Shown piece by piece: positions 32,737-41,009 of a DNA stretch of 52,834 nucleotides. The stretch's first letter is position 1, and every line of letters begins with the position of its first letter. The stretch lies in NCBI GenBank assembly GCA_030403585.1, contig JAUEPE010000046.1:1-52834 (forward strand), given 5' to 3'. The notes below the pieces were generated by a model. That model was not told where the DNA came from. It saw only the letters and a program-made list of their open reading frames with translations, and made no database searches. A program made the position numbers and the translations under genes. Source of the stretch: Frankia sp. RB7. GTDB taxonomy: Bacteria > Pseudomonadota > Alphaproteobacteria > Rhizobiales > Xanthobacteraceae.

Positions 32737-34893
32737 TCAATTATCCAAGAAGCTCCGCAGCTTCCGCGACCTTGACGGATGCTTCAGCTTCCGCAGCGCC
32801 TTCGCCTCGATCTGACGGATACGCTCTCTCGTCACCGAGAACTGCTGGCCGACCTCTTCCAGCGTGTGGTCGGTGTTCATGCCGATGCCGAAGCGCATGC
32901 GCAGCACGCGCTCTTCGCGCGGGGTGAGCGAGGCGAGCACGCGCGTGGTGGTTTCACGCAGGTTCGACTGGATCGCGGCGTCGATCGGCAGGATCGCGTT
33001 CTTGTCCTCGATGAAATCGCCGAGGTGCGAATCCTCTTCGTCACCGACCGGCGTTTCGAGCGACAGCGGCTCCTTGGCGATCTTGAGGACTTTCCGCACT
33101 TTCTCCAGCGGCATGCCGAGCTTTTCGGCCAATTCCTCTGGCGTCGGTTCGCGGCCGATCTCGTTGAGCATCTGGCGGCTCGTGCGCACGATCTTGTTGA
33201 TCGTCTCGATCATGTGCACCGGAATACGAATGGTGCGCGCCTGGTCGGCGATCGAGCGGGTGATCGCCTGCCGGATCCACCAGGTGGCGTAGGTCGAGAA
33301 CTTGTAGCCGCGGCGATACTCGAACTTGTCGACGGCCTTCATCAGGCCGATGTTGCCTTCCTGAATCAGGTCGAGGAACTGCAGGCCGCGGTTGGTGTAC
33401 TTTTTGGCGATCGAGATCACGAGACGGAGGTTGGCTTCCACCATCTCCTTCTTGGCCTGGCGGGCTTCGCGCTCGCCCTTCTGCACGGAGTGCACGATCT
33501 TGCGGAACTCGACGATCTCGAGGCCGGTCAGGGCTGCAAGCTGATGCACTTCGTGGCGGAGGTCCTTGATGCGGTCCTTCTCGATATGGACGAAATTCTT
33601 CCAGCCTTTTGCGGACAATTTCGAGACGCGGTTGAGCCAGCGCGGATCGAGCTCCGAGCCGGTGTAGTTGCGCAGGAAGTCCTCGCGCGCGACGCCGTGG
33701 CTGTCGGCAAGGCGCATCAGGCGGCCCTCATGCGAGACGAGGCGCTTGTTGATGTCGTAGAGCTGCTCGACCAGTGAGTCGATGCGGGCCTGGTTCAGGC
33801 GCAGCGACTTCACCTCGACGATGATCTCGTCCTTCAGCTTGCGATATTTGCGTTCCTGGTGCGGCGACAGCGAGGGCCCGTGCGAGGTGCTCTCGAGCTG
33901 GTTCTGGATATCCTGCTCCTGAAGCTTGCGCAGCTTCTTGTAGCTGTCGGCGATCTTGTCGAAGATCTCGACGACCTTCGGCTTGAGCTCGGCCTCGATT
34001 GCCGCAAGCGACATCTGGTTCTCGAACTCGTCGTCCTCGTCCATGTCGGACTCGGCGGCGGCCTCGGCCGGATCCTTCTCGGCTTCGCCGACATTGCCGC
34101 CGGCGGGCGCGGCGCGGAACGGGGTCGGCGCCGGGGGCGCGGCGGGCGGCGCGACATGCGCGGGCGCACCCACGGCCGCTGCAGCCTGGCCGCCTTCGGC
34201 GACAGCTTCGCCGTTCTCGCCGTTGGGACCGGCGATCATCGCGGTGTTCATGCCGGCCTTGGCATCGGGACCGGCATAGGTCGCTTCGAGATCGATGATG
34301 TCGCGAAGGAAGATCTTTCCTTCGTTCAATTCGTCGCGCCAGATGATGATGGCCTGGAAGGTGAGCGGGCTTTCGCAGAGGCCCGCGATCATCGCCTCGC
34401 GGCCGGCCTCGATGCGCTTCGCGATCGCGATTTCGCCTTCGCGGGACAGCAGCTCGACGGTGCCCATCTCGCGCAGATACATGCGCACGGGATCGTCGGT
34501 GCGCTCGCCCGGCTCGCTCTTCTTGACCTCGGTGACGGCCTTCTGCGTGACCTCGACGAGCTCGTTGTCGGTCTCGTCCTCGCCGCCCTCGTCCTTGTCT
34601 TCCTCGCCTTCGCTATCGTCGGCTTCGGTGACGTTGATGCCCATGTCCGAGAGCATGGACATGATGTCCTCGATCTGCTCGGGCGAGGTCTGGTCGGACG
34701 GCAAAACTTCGTTGAGCTGATCGAAGGTCACGAAGCCGCGCTTCTTGGCCTGCTTGATCATCTTCTTCACTGCCGCGTCGGACAGGTCGAGCAAGGGAGA
34801 CGGCGCGTCCTGGGAGTCCTTCTCCGGCGCGTCCGCTGCCTTGTCGTCTTTTTCCTTGTCCTTCGTCTGCAGCGTCTTTGCCTTGGTGGCCAT
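32737..34893 (-). CDS. rpoD: RNA polymerase housekeeping sigma factor RpoD (sigma-70)
   Basis: 718 residues. Region 1.1 lies at about 30–95, then an acidic stretch (DDSEGEEDKDEGGEDETD). Region 1.2 (PVRMYLREMGTVELL) is followed by a large non-conserved region with an Ala/Pro-rich insert (about 205–285). Region 2 has NLRLVISIAKKYTNRGLQFL, FEYRRGYKFSTYATWWIRQA and IRIPVHMIETI; region 4.2 has TLEEVGQQFSVTRERIRQIE. It is the main sigma factor. It lies downstream of dnaG on the same strand, the classic macromolecular-synthesis order (rpsU missing). A 379-bp gap upstream suggests its own promoter. Confidence 0.98.
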   Translation of the reverse strand: MATKAKTLQTKDKEKDDKAADAPEKDSQDAPSPLLDLSDAAVKKMIKQAKKRGFVTFDQLNEVLPSDQTSPEQIEDIMSMLSDMGINVTEADDSEGEEDKDEGGEDETDNELVEVTQKAVTEVKKSEPGERTDDPVRMYLREMGTVELLSREGEIAIAKRIEAGREAMIAGLCESPLTFQAIIIWRDELNEGKIFLRDIIDLEATYAGPDAKAGMNTAMIAGPNGENGEAVAEGGQAAAAVGAPAHVAPPAAPPAPTPFRAAPAGGNVGEAEKDPAEAAAESDMDEDDEFENQMSLAAIEAELKPKVVEIFDKIADSYKKLRKLQEQDIQNQLESTSHGPSLSPHQERKYRKLKDEIIVEVKSLRLNQARIDSLVEQLYDINKRLVSHEGRLMRLADSHGVAREDFLRNYTGSELDPRWLNRVSKLSAKGWKNFVHIEKDRIKDLRHEVHQLAALTGLEIVEFRKIVHSVQKGEREARQAKKEMVEANLRLVISIAKKYTNRGLQFLDLIQEGNIGLMKAVDKFEYRRGYKFSTYATWWIRQAITRSIADQARTIRIPVHMIETINKIVRTSRQMLNEIGREPTPEELAEKLGMPLEKVRKVLKIAKEPLSLETPVGDEEDSHLGDFIEDKNAILPIDAAIQSNLRETTTRVLASLTPREERVLRMRFGIGMNTDHTLEEVGQQFSVTRERIRQIEAKALRKLKHPSRSRKLRSFLDN

Positions 34894-35272
34894 CCATTGC
34901 TCCTAAACGCGCTTCATACGGAAGGCCGATCGGCCCGCCCGCCTGAATTCACTTGAACCTGTTGCTCGACGCTCTCGCTTCGTCAGATCTCGACACGGAA
35001 AGGGCGGCGCGAACATCTGATCGCCACCCCGACCTTTCTCTCGCCGGATTTGCCTAACGCTTCATGAGCCTCTTTGTCGCAGCGGATGCAGGTGAAGTGC
35101 CAACAGCTATTGCGCGGATTCATTCCTGACGCGTCTGTTCTGCCTGCGGCCGCCTGGGGGCCAAAGTGCTACAAGACCGTTAAGCCTCGATTAACCCTGT
35201 TTTTGCCGCCAAATCATGGATTTGGCGAGTCTTTTAGCGGTGCCTGGCCCGGCCGTCCGCATGATTCTTTCA
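34894..35272 (-). other. dnaG–rpoD intergenic region
   Basis: About 380 bp between dnaG and rpoD, on the strand of both. It holds a perfect 9-bp inverted repeat CGCCAAATC/GATTTGGCG with a 3-base loop (35207–35227) near the end of dnaG. The hairpin lacks a T-tract, so it is more likely a processing or attenuation site than a full terminator. rpoD promoters are expected here, but I cannot name them. Confidence 0.45.
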
Positions 35273-37303
35273 TCACACGCTCTTCTGGAACCGGCCCGAC
35301 AGCTCGCCAAAACCCTCGATCAGGGCTTCGGTGCCGTCGACCTCGGCCAAGCGAGCCTTCACATCACGCAGCCACGCCAAATTCGCCTCGCTGGGGTCCT
35401 CCCCCAAGGCCAGCTCGGCGTCCTTCAACTCTCTAAGTAGTGAATGGTATTGCCGATGCAAGACAACGAGCTGGTGCCACGTGGCAAGAACGTCGTCCCG
35501 CGCCGCGCCCTCGCGGGCGCCCCACACCGCCGCAGTGGTGATGCCGCCCTCAACTCTTTGAAGAAGCTGCGAAAATCCGCCTTTTTCGATATCGGCCCGC
35601 ATCTTTTCGGCCTGCTCGCCGGGGTCCGGTGAGTGGTGATGATCGTTGGCGAAAGCGGCGATGATGCCGGCCCTGAGCTTGTGGGCTTCGGGGTGGGCGA
35701 ATTCCAGCGCCATCACCTCTTCAAGGTACTCGTGCAGCAGCCAGGGGTGGTTCATCAGGCTTTGCAGGATCAGGGCCTCCCGGCGGGAGATGGCGCTGCG
35801 CTGTCCGCGCATGATCGGGCTCGCCGCGAGCTGGGGGCTCGCCGCCTGGTAGGGGCCGGACGGCAGCGGGGCCGGGCCGGGCGGGCCGCGGCGGCCTCCA
35901 CCAAACCCTTGCCCGAATCCCTGGCCACCGAATCGATTCGCCTGCCCCCCGCCACGGGGCTGGAATTGGCGGCCGGCCTGGCCGGGACGGAAATTGCCAC
36001 GGCCGGCAAAGCCGCCGCGTCCGCCATCCGGCGCAAAGGTGCGCTGAAGCCGTTCGGCGAGATCCTGACGATAATAGCGCCGGACCACCTCGTCGCGGAT
36101 GCCGTTTGACAATTCCTTGATACGCGCCTCCAGCGCAGCGCGACGCTCGGGCGTGGCAAAATTGCCGCCTTCGAGCTCGCGTGACCAGACCATGTCGGCG
36201 AGCGGACGCGCCGCCGCAATCACTTCCTCGATCGCGCCGCGACCGCCGGAGCGTGCGAGATCGTCGGGGTCCTGCCCTTCCGGCAGAAGCGCAAAGCGCA
36301 GGCTCTTGCCTGGCGCGAGAAAGGGCAGCGCGAGATCGGCAGCGCGATACGCCGCCTTCTGTCCGGCGCGGTCGCCGTCGAAGCAGAGGATCGGCTCGTC
36401 CGCCATCTTCCACAGCAGCGCGAGCTGGTTTTCGGTCAATGCAGTCCCGAGCGGCGCGACGGCGCCTGCAAAACCCGCGGTGACCATGGCGATCACGTCG
36501 ACATAGCCTTCGACCACGATCAGCGATGCGCCGTCATGGGTGGCTTTGCGCGCGGTCTGGTGGTTGTAGAGATTATCGCCCTTGTGGAAGAGCGGCGTCT
36601 CCGGCGAGTTCAGATACTTTGCGGGAGCGTCCTTCTCCAGCGCACGGCCGCCGAAGGCGATGACGCGGCCGCGCACATCCGTGATCGGAAACATCACGCG
36701 ATCGCGGAAGCGATCGTAGGGCACGGGGATATCATCGCCGGCCACCAGAAGCCCGTTCTCGACCATGTCCTCGACGGAGACGCCGAGCTTGCCGAGATGC
36801 TCCTTCAGCGCAAAGCGCTCCGGCGGCGGCGGTGCATAACCCAGCCGAAACTGCAATTGTGTCGCCGGCGAGATCGCGCGATCGGCGAGATAGCCGCGCG
36901 CTTTCGCGCCGACGCGCGAGGCCAATGTCTCGGAGAAAAACTTGGCCGCGAGCTCCATCACGTCATGCAGCGTGCGCCGCCGCTGCTCGTGCCGCGCCGC
37001 GTCCGGCGTCACCGCCGGCAGCGGCAGCCCGGCCATGCTGGCGAGCCGCTCGACCGCTTCGGCGAACGGCAGGCCGTCGGTCTCCATCACGAAGTTGATG
37101 ATGTCGCCGTGCTTGCCGGAGGAGAAGTCGTGATAAAAACCCTTCTGGTCGTTGACGTAGAAGGACGGCGTCTTCTCCTGCTGGAACGGCGACAGCCCCT
37201 TCCACTCCCGCCCCGCCTTCTTCAGCTTGACGCGCTTGCCCACGACTTCGGAGACCGAAAGCCGGGCACGAAGCTCGTCGAGGAATTGGGGCGTGAAGCG
37301 CAT
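35273..37303 (-). CDS. dnaG: DNA primase DnaG with a zinc-less N-terminal domain
   Basis: 676 residues. The N-terminal CHC2 domain has lost its zinc ligands: the usual CPFH is SPFQ (38–41) and CFGC is DFSS (59–62), with GxHGD intact. A TOPRIM RNA polymerase core follows (SLIVVEGYVDVIAM, then ILCFDGDRAGQKA). Next comes a long Gly/Arg/Gln-rich linker (about 430–490, repeated RGG/GFGQGFGGG units) and the helicase-binding C-terminal domain. It makes RNA primers for replication with DnaB. The lost zinc site is known to me from other rhizobial primases, but the linker is unusually long and RGG-like. Confidence 0.96.
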   Translation of the reverse strand: MRFTPQFLDELRARLSVSEVVGKRVKLKKAGREWKGLSPFQQEKTPSFYVNDQKGFYHDFSSGKHGDIINFVMETDGLPFAEAVERLASMAGLPLPAVTPDAARHEQRRRTLHDVMELAAKFFSETLASRVGAKARGYLADRAISPATQLQFRLGYAPPPPERFALKEHLGKLGVSVEDMVENGLLVAGDDIPVPYDRFRDRVMFPITDVRGRVIAFGGRALEKDAPAKYLNSPETPLFHKGDNLYNHQTARKATHDGASLIVVEGYVDVIAMVTAGFAGAVAPLGTALTENQLALLWKMADEPILCFDGDRAGQKAAYRAADLALPFLAPGKSLRFALLPEGQDPDDLARSGGRGAIEEVIAAARPLADMVWSRELEGGNFATPERRAALEARIKELSNGIRDEVVRRYYRQDLAERLQRTFAPDGGRGGFAGRGNFRPGQAGRQFQPRGGGQANRFGGQGFGQGFGGGRRGPPGPAPLPSGPYQAASPQLAASPIMRGQRSAISRREALILQSLMNHPWLLHEYLEEVMALEFAHPEAHKLRAGIIAAFANDHHHSPDPGEQAEKMRADIEKGGFSQLLQRVEGGITTAAVWGAREGAARDDVLATWHQLVVLHRQYHSLLRELKDAELALGEDPSEANLAWLRDVKARLAEVDGTEALIEGFGELSGRFQKSV

Positions 37304-37423
37304 GGCGCGATAAAACTCTCTTGGCTTGGCCGCAAGCAGCGCCCCTCACCAGAGAGGCAAACTCTTGCGTTGCTTCAATGGCTCATTTAATGTTCTTGAT
37401 ATGTTCCGTCCATATCCACAGGC

Positions 37424-37454
37424 TTGATATTCATCAAATACGTTTGTATATACA
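37424..37454 (+). promoter_or_regulatory. brnTA promoter with palindromic operators
   Basis: TTGATA (37424–37429), 17-bp spacer, TATATA (37447–37452): close to the sigma-70 ideal. The palindrome TTGAT-ATTC-ATCAA covers the -35 box and TGTATATACA (37445–37454) covers the -10, so an autorepressor bound here would block polymerase. Confidence 0.65.
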
Positions 37455-37463
37455 GAGATACCG

Positions 37464-37781
37464 ATGTCAGACTTTGATCTCATCGCGCCTATGGGCTTCG
37501 AATGGGACGAGGGGAAGAATAGAGCCAACCTGATCAAGCACGGTGTCAGCTTCGACGACGCCAGTCAGATTTTCTACGGACCGGTCGTCGCGAAGAGATC
37601 GAACCGCAACAACGAAGAGCGGTGGATCGCGATCGGAGAATTCAACAATCGAATTCTGACCGTGATTTTTACCCGCCGAAACGAAGCGATCCGCATTATT
37701 TCAGCGCGACGTCCGAGGCCAGATGAAAAAAGATCATATCGTGAAGCGTCGATGGGGCGATCGCCGCAAGGGAAACACTGA
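37464..37781 (+). CDS. brnT: BrnT-family toxin (type II toxin–antitoxin)
   Basis: 105 residues. The family marks are FEWDEGKNRANLIKHGVSFD at the front and RNEAIRIISARRP near the end, with a RelE-like RNase fold. It is expected to cleave mRNA and halt translation. The start is uncertain: ATG 37464 sits only about 5 bases after the likely transcription start, while ATG 37491 gives the more usual BrnT N-terminus (MGFEWDEGK) and a 32-base leader. The antitoxin gene begins inside this one (59 bp overlap), the normal arrangement. Confidence 0.9.
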   Translation: MSDFDLIAPMGFEWDEGKNRANLIKHGVSFDDASQIFYGPVVAKRSNRNNEERWIAIGEFNNRILTVIFTRRNEAIRIISARRPRPDEKRSYREASMGRSPQGKH

Positions 37782-38040
37782 TTGGGCCCGTGTCGATGCG
37801 ATGACGGAAGAGGAATTGGAAGCCTCGATCGCAAATGACCCTGACTGGGCAGAGTTCGAGGGCATCGACTGGTCCGACGCCGTGCTGGTCTTGCCTCCCA
37901 AGAAAAAAGCCATCTCCATCCGCGTCGACGAAGATGTGCTCGACTTCTTCAAGCGCGAGGGCGAAGGCTATCAGCGGCGCATGAATGCTGTGCTGCGCTC
38001 CTACATGCAGCAGAAATCGAAGCCTAAGAAGCGGGCTTGA
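37723..38040 (+). CDS. brnA: BrnA-family antitoxin
   Basis: 105 residues. The C-terminal half has a ribbon-helix-helix motif (KKKAISIRVDEDVLDFFKRE) and the family ending GYQRRMNAVLRSYM. The N-terminal half, rich in Asp/Glu/Trp (DWARVDAMTEEELEASIAND), would wrap BrnT. It dimerises, neutralises the toxin and represses the shared promoter, which carries matching palindromes. The reading frame starts inside brnT. Confidence 0.9.
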   Translation: MKKDHIVKRRWGDRRKGNTDWARVDAMTEEELEASIANDPDWAEFEGIDWSDAVLVLPPKKKAISIRVDEDVLDFFKREGEGYQRRMNAVLRSYMQQKSKPKKRA

Positions 38041-38111
38041 TCCGGGGCAAATCGTCCGGACGCAGGCAACAGAGGCCTTGAACCCCGCCCGGTTCCACGC
38101 TTCCATGGGCC

Positions 38112-38675
38112 ATGTTCAGGACCTTTCGGGGTGGCCAGAGCGGGGGCTGGCGTGTGACCTCGCTGTCGCCTGTGACGGGCGAGCCCCTGCCCTTCGTGCC
38201 GGCGCTGTCAGTCAACGACAGCGACGCCGTCTCGTTGCCGCTGGTGCCCTCGCGCAATGCGTGGCGGCTGGTCGGCGTACCGAGCAGCTTGCGCTACACC
38301 GAGCGCGCCGAGAAACAGCAACTGGTGAGCGTGCAGGCGGGCCTCGGCAGACTGGAGGCAACCAGCGCCGCGCTGATCCCGATCCGCAAATCACAGGCCT
38401 GGTGGGAGCTGACGCAGGAGGAGCGGCGCAAGATTTTTGAAGACAAGTCGCACCACATCGCGAGCAGCATTCGTTTTCTGCCCGCAATCGCGCGCCAGCT
38501 CTATCACTGCCGCGACCTCGGCGAGCCCTTCGATTTCCTGACCTGGTTCGAATTCACGCCCGCGCACGCCTCGCTGTTCGAGGAGTTGGTCGGCATGCTC
38601 AGGCGGACCGAAGAGTGGACCTATGTCGAGCGCGAGGTGGACGTGCGCGTCGTGAAGGAAGTGCTGTCGGCCTAG
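38112..38675 (+). CDS. Chlorite dismutase-family heme protein
   Basis: 187 residues, the short form of the family. Diagnostic segments are RKIFEDKSHHIASSIRFLPA, LYHCRDLGEPFDFLTWFEFT and TEEWTYVEREVDVRV. The likely proximal heme histidine lies in or next to LYHCRD, but I cannot assign it or the catalytic arginine with certainty. The family includes true chlorite dismutases (chlorite to chloride and O2) and proteins with other heme roles. Its stop overlaps that of the convergent gamma-glutamylcyclotransferase-like gene in CTAG at 38672–38675. Confidence 0.8.
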   Translation: MFRTFRGGQSGGWRVTSLSPVTGEPLPFVPALSVNDSDAVSLPLVPSRNAWRLVGVPSSLRYTERAEKQQLVSVQAGLGRLEATSAALIPIRKSQAWWELTQEERRKIFEDKSHHIASSIRFLPAIARQLYHCRDLGEPFDFLTWFEFTPAHASLFEELVGMLRRTEEWTYVEREVDVRVVKEVLSA

Positions 38676-39070
38676 TGGTCGAGGAAGCGGCCGGACTCGA
38701 TGTGCGGCAGATCGGTGACGGGCCAGTTGTAGATGTAAGTCCAGGCCGACACGGTCGCGCCGTCCGCGCCGGTCACCTCGATCAGCTGGCGCAGATATTC
38801 CGTCGGCTCCGGAAAGCCTTCGCCGCAGGCTTCGTACATGTCGAGCTCGCGCAGGAGTTCGTCGCCAGCGCGCAAGTGGAAGAGCTCACCGTGCGCGACA
38901 TCGGACGCGGCGTCGGACAACAGTAATCCCGGATAATGCTTCACGAGCACGAGCCGGCCGCGGCAGGTCGCCTCGCCGAGAAAATCCGCATGCTGCGCCA
39001 GCAGCCGCGCCATCGGATGGTCGAAGCCGCGCATCAGGGTGCCGTAGACGAAGAGACGATCGGAGGTCAT
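38672..39070 (-). CDS. Gamma-glutamylcyclotransferase-like protein (GGCT/AIG2 family)
   Basis: 132 residues with the family loop LFVYGTLMRGFDHPM at the N-terminus and the catalytic acid region LRELDMYEACGEG. Members cleave gamma-glutamyl amides, releasing 5-oxoproline, or act on related amine conjugates. A cytoplasmic single-domain protein; substrate unknown. The gene shares CTAG with the stop of the convergent chlorite-dismutase-like gene. A REP-like repeat lies just upstream of its start. Confidence 0.85.
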   Translation of the reverse strand: MTSDRLFVYGTLMRGFDHPMARLLAQHADFLGEATCRGRLVLVKHYPGLLLSDAASDVAHGELFHLRAGDELLRELDMYEACGEGFPEPTEYLRQLIEVTGADGATVSAWTYIYNWPVTDLPHIESGRFLDH

Positions 39071-39093
39071 GGGGCTCTATAGACTCTCCACGC

Positions 39094-39180
39094 CGTCATT
39101 GCGAGGAGCTCTTGCGACGAAACAATCCAGACTATCACCGTGGAAAGACCCTGGATTGCTTCGCTTCGCTCGCAATGACG
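39094..39180. repeat. Bradyrhizobium-type palindromic repeat (CGTCATTGCGAG family)
   Basis: 87 bp with inverted ends CGTCATTGCGAGGAGC and GCTTCGCTCGCAATGACG and inner AATCCAG/CTGGATT arms. It could fold into a long hairpin as RNA or DNA. A half-copy (CTCGCAATGACGG) lies at 27361–27373. Confidence 0.8.
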
Positions 39181-39196
39181 AAGGAGACAGCTCTAT

Positions 39197-40109
39197 TCAC
39201 AAAGCCTCCGCTTCAAGCTCCTCGCCGCTGCGTTCCTCGTCCGAGACCACCCTGATGCTCACATCCATGACCTCAAAGGCGTCCTGGGTGCCGATATAGA
39301 TGCCGTGCAGCGGGATGGCCTGGCGCGGATCGCGGGCGACCGCGACGCGGATGAGGTCGCGGGTGCCGACGATGCCGTTGGTCGGATCGAATTCGATCCA
39401 GCCTGCGCTCGGCAGATAGACCTGCACCCATGCATGGGTCGCGCCGCCGCCGACATGGTGCTGCGCGATATCTTCGGGGACGAAGATATAGCCGGAGACG
39501 AAGCGTGCGGCGATGCCGAGACGGCGCAGCGCCTCGATCATGAACAGCGCATAGTCGCGACAGGTGCCGGTGCCCCATTGCAACGTATCGAACGGGGCTT
39601 GCGTGCCGTGCTCGTGACGCCTGCGGTATTTGAACTGCTTGCGGATGGCGTGCGTGATGCGGCTCAGGATCGCGAAAGTCGGCGACGGCGCGTCATCGTC
39701 GAGAAAGCTGCGCGCCCATTCCGCGATCTTTTCCTCGGGATCGGGATATTGCGGCGTGATGTACTGGACGAGATCTGGCAATTCCGAATCGTGATAGACG
39801 AAGGGATAGAAGTAAGCGGGATCGTCTGGCGTCAGCGCGAATTCCTCGACCGGATTATGCTCGACGGTGACGTGCCAGTCGAAGATTAAGACGGTCGGCG
39901 CGCTCGTCGAAATCAGCGATCGCGACCGAATTGCCGAACACGTCGTGGATCCAGCGCAGCGACATCGGCTCGGGCGAGATCTTGAGCTTGCTGTCGAGCA
40001 CGCGCAGATCGTGGCCGTCGCTCGGACGCAGCATGAATCTGTGCTCACCGAACGCCACGAGGCGGTTGTAGCGATATTCGGTCTTGTGATGAATCGTCAG
40101 CAGCGGCAT
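39197..40109 (-). pseudogene. Transglutaminase-family protein, split by a one-base frameshift
   Basis: The N-terminal domain starts at ATG 40109 (PLLTIHHKTEYRYNRLVAFG, then RWIHDVFGNSVAIADFDERA). The catalytic domain follows in another frame (WHVTVEHNPVEEFALTPDD, then GTGTCRDYALFMIEALRRLG with the active cysteine, GGATHAWVQVYLP with the histidine and WIEFDPTNG with the aspartate). The two match a single bacterial transglutaminase-like protein of about 300 residues if one base is removed near 39886–39887, where CTTAATC becomes CTTATC on the minus strand. Either the gene is broken or the assembly has an extra base. All catalytic residues are intact beyond the shift. Confidence 0.85.
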
Positions 40110-40202
40110 CGTCAGGAGATCATGGTGATTTTGGGCAGACCCATTGTGAACGATTCTTTGCCCAATTTCCGGGGGCGACTGCTTTTTCCATAGGCAATCA
40201 GG

Positions 40203-41009
40203 ATGGCTTTCAACACAGCCGGGGCGACGGATCAACTCCTTGGCGAAGGCGATATTCCGCCAGTGCATGAGGTGAATGCGGCAGGCACATCGCCCTTCCT
40301 GCTCACATCGGACCATTACGGCCGCATCCTGCCGCGTGCGCTCGGCGATCTCGGGGTCTCGGAGAGCGAGCTTGTCAGGCACATCGCCTGGGACATCGGC
40401 ATTGCCGGCGTGGCCGAGCGGATGGCGGAGATGCTGGATGCCCATCTGATCGCGCAGCGCTACTCGCGGCTCGTAATCGACTGCAACCGCTCACCGGGCG
40501 TGGCTAGCTCGATCCCCGTGATATCAGAGGCGACGACGATCCCGCGCAACGAGGGCATTTCGGACAGCGAGCGGGCGGCACGGCGTCGCGAGATTTTTGA
40601 GCCCTATCATCACCGCATCGACACGGCGATCGACAGCCGGATCCACGCCAAGCGGCCGACCGTTCTGGTGTCGCTGCACAGTTTTACGCCTGTTTATGCC
40701 GGCGTTGCGCGGCCCTGGCACATCGGCGCGCTCTACAACCGCGACACCGTGCTGCCGAAACTGCTGCTGAAACATCTGCGCGCCGAGGGCGATCTCGTCG
40801 TCGGCGACAACGAGCCTTATGCTGTCAGCGATCTCAGCGACTACACCATCCCCGTCCACGGCGAGGCCCGCGGCCTCGTCAACACCGGCATCGAGATTCG
40901 CCAGGACCTGATCGCAGATCAATCCGGCCAGCAGCAATGGGCGGAACGGCTGGCAAGGATCTTTGCGGAGATCGAAATGGAGTTGAAGCCGGGGCTGTTG
41001 GCCGACTAG
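40203..41009 (+). CDS. N-formylglutamate amidohydrolase-family protein
   Basis: 268 residues. Motifs include LLTSDHYGRILPRALGDLG, VIDCNRSPG, RPTVLVSLHSFTPVYAGVAR and PWHIGALYNRD, as in the N-formylglutamate amidohydrolase family (zinc-dependent removal of the formyl group, last step of a histidine breakdown route). No hut genes are nearby and rhizobial relatives are often stand-alone, so the true substrate may differ. Its stop shares CTAG (41006–41009) with the convergent DUF3592 gene. Confidence 0.88.
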   Translation: MAFNTAGATDQLLGEGDIPPVHEVNAAGTSPFLLTSDHYGRILPRALGDLGVSESELVRHIAWDIGIAGVAERMAEMLDAHLIAQRYSRLVIDCNRSPGVASSIPVISEATTIPRNEGISDSERAARRREIFEPYHHRIDTAIDSRIHAKRPTVLVSLHSFTPVYAGVARPWHIGALYNRDTVLPKLLLKHLRAEGDLVVGDNEPYAVSDLSDYTIPVHGEARGLVNTGIEIRQDLIADQSGQQQWAERLARIFAEIEMELKPGLLAD

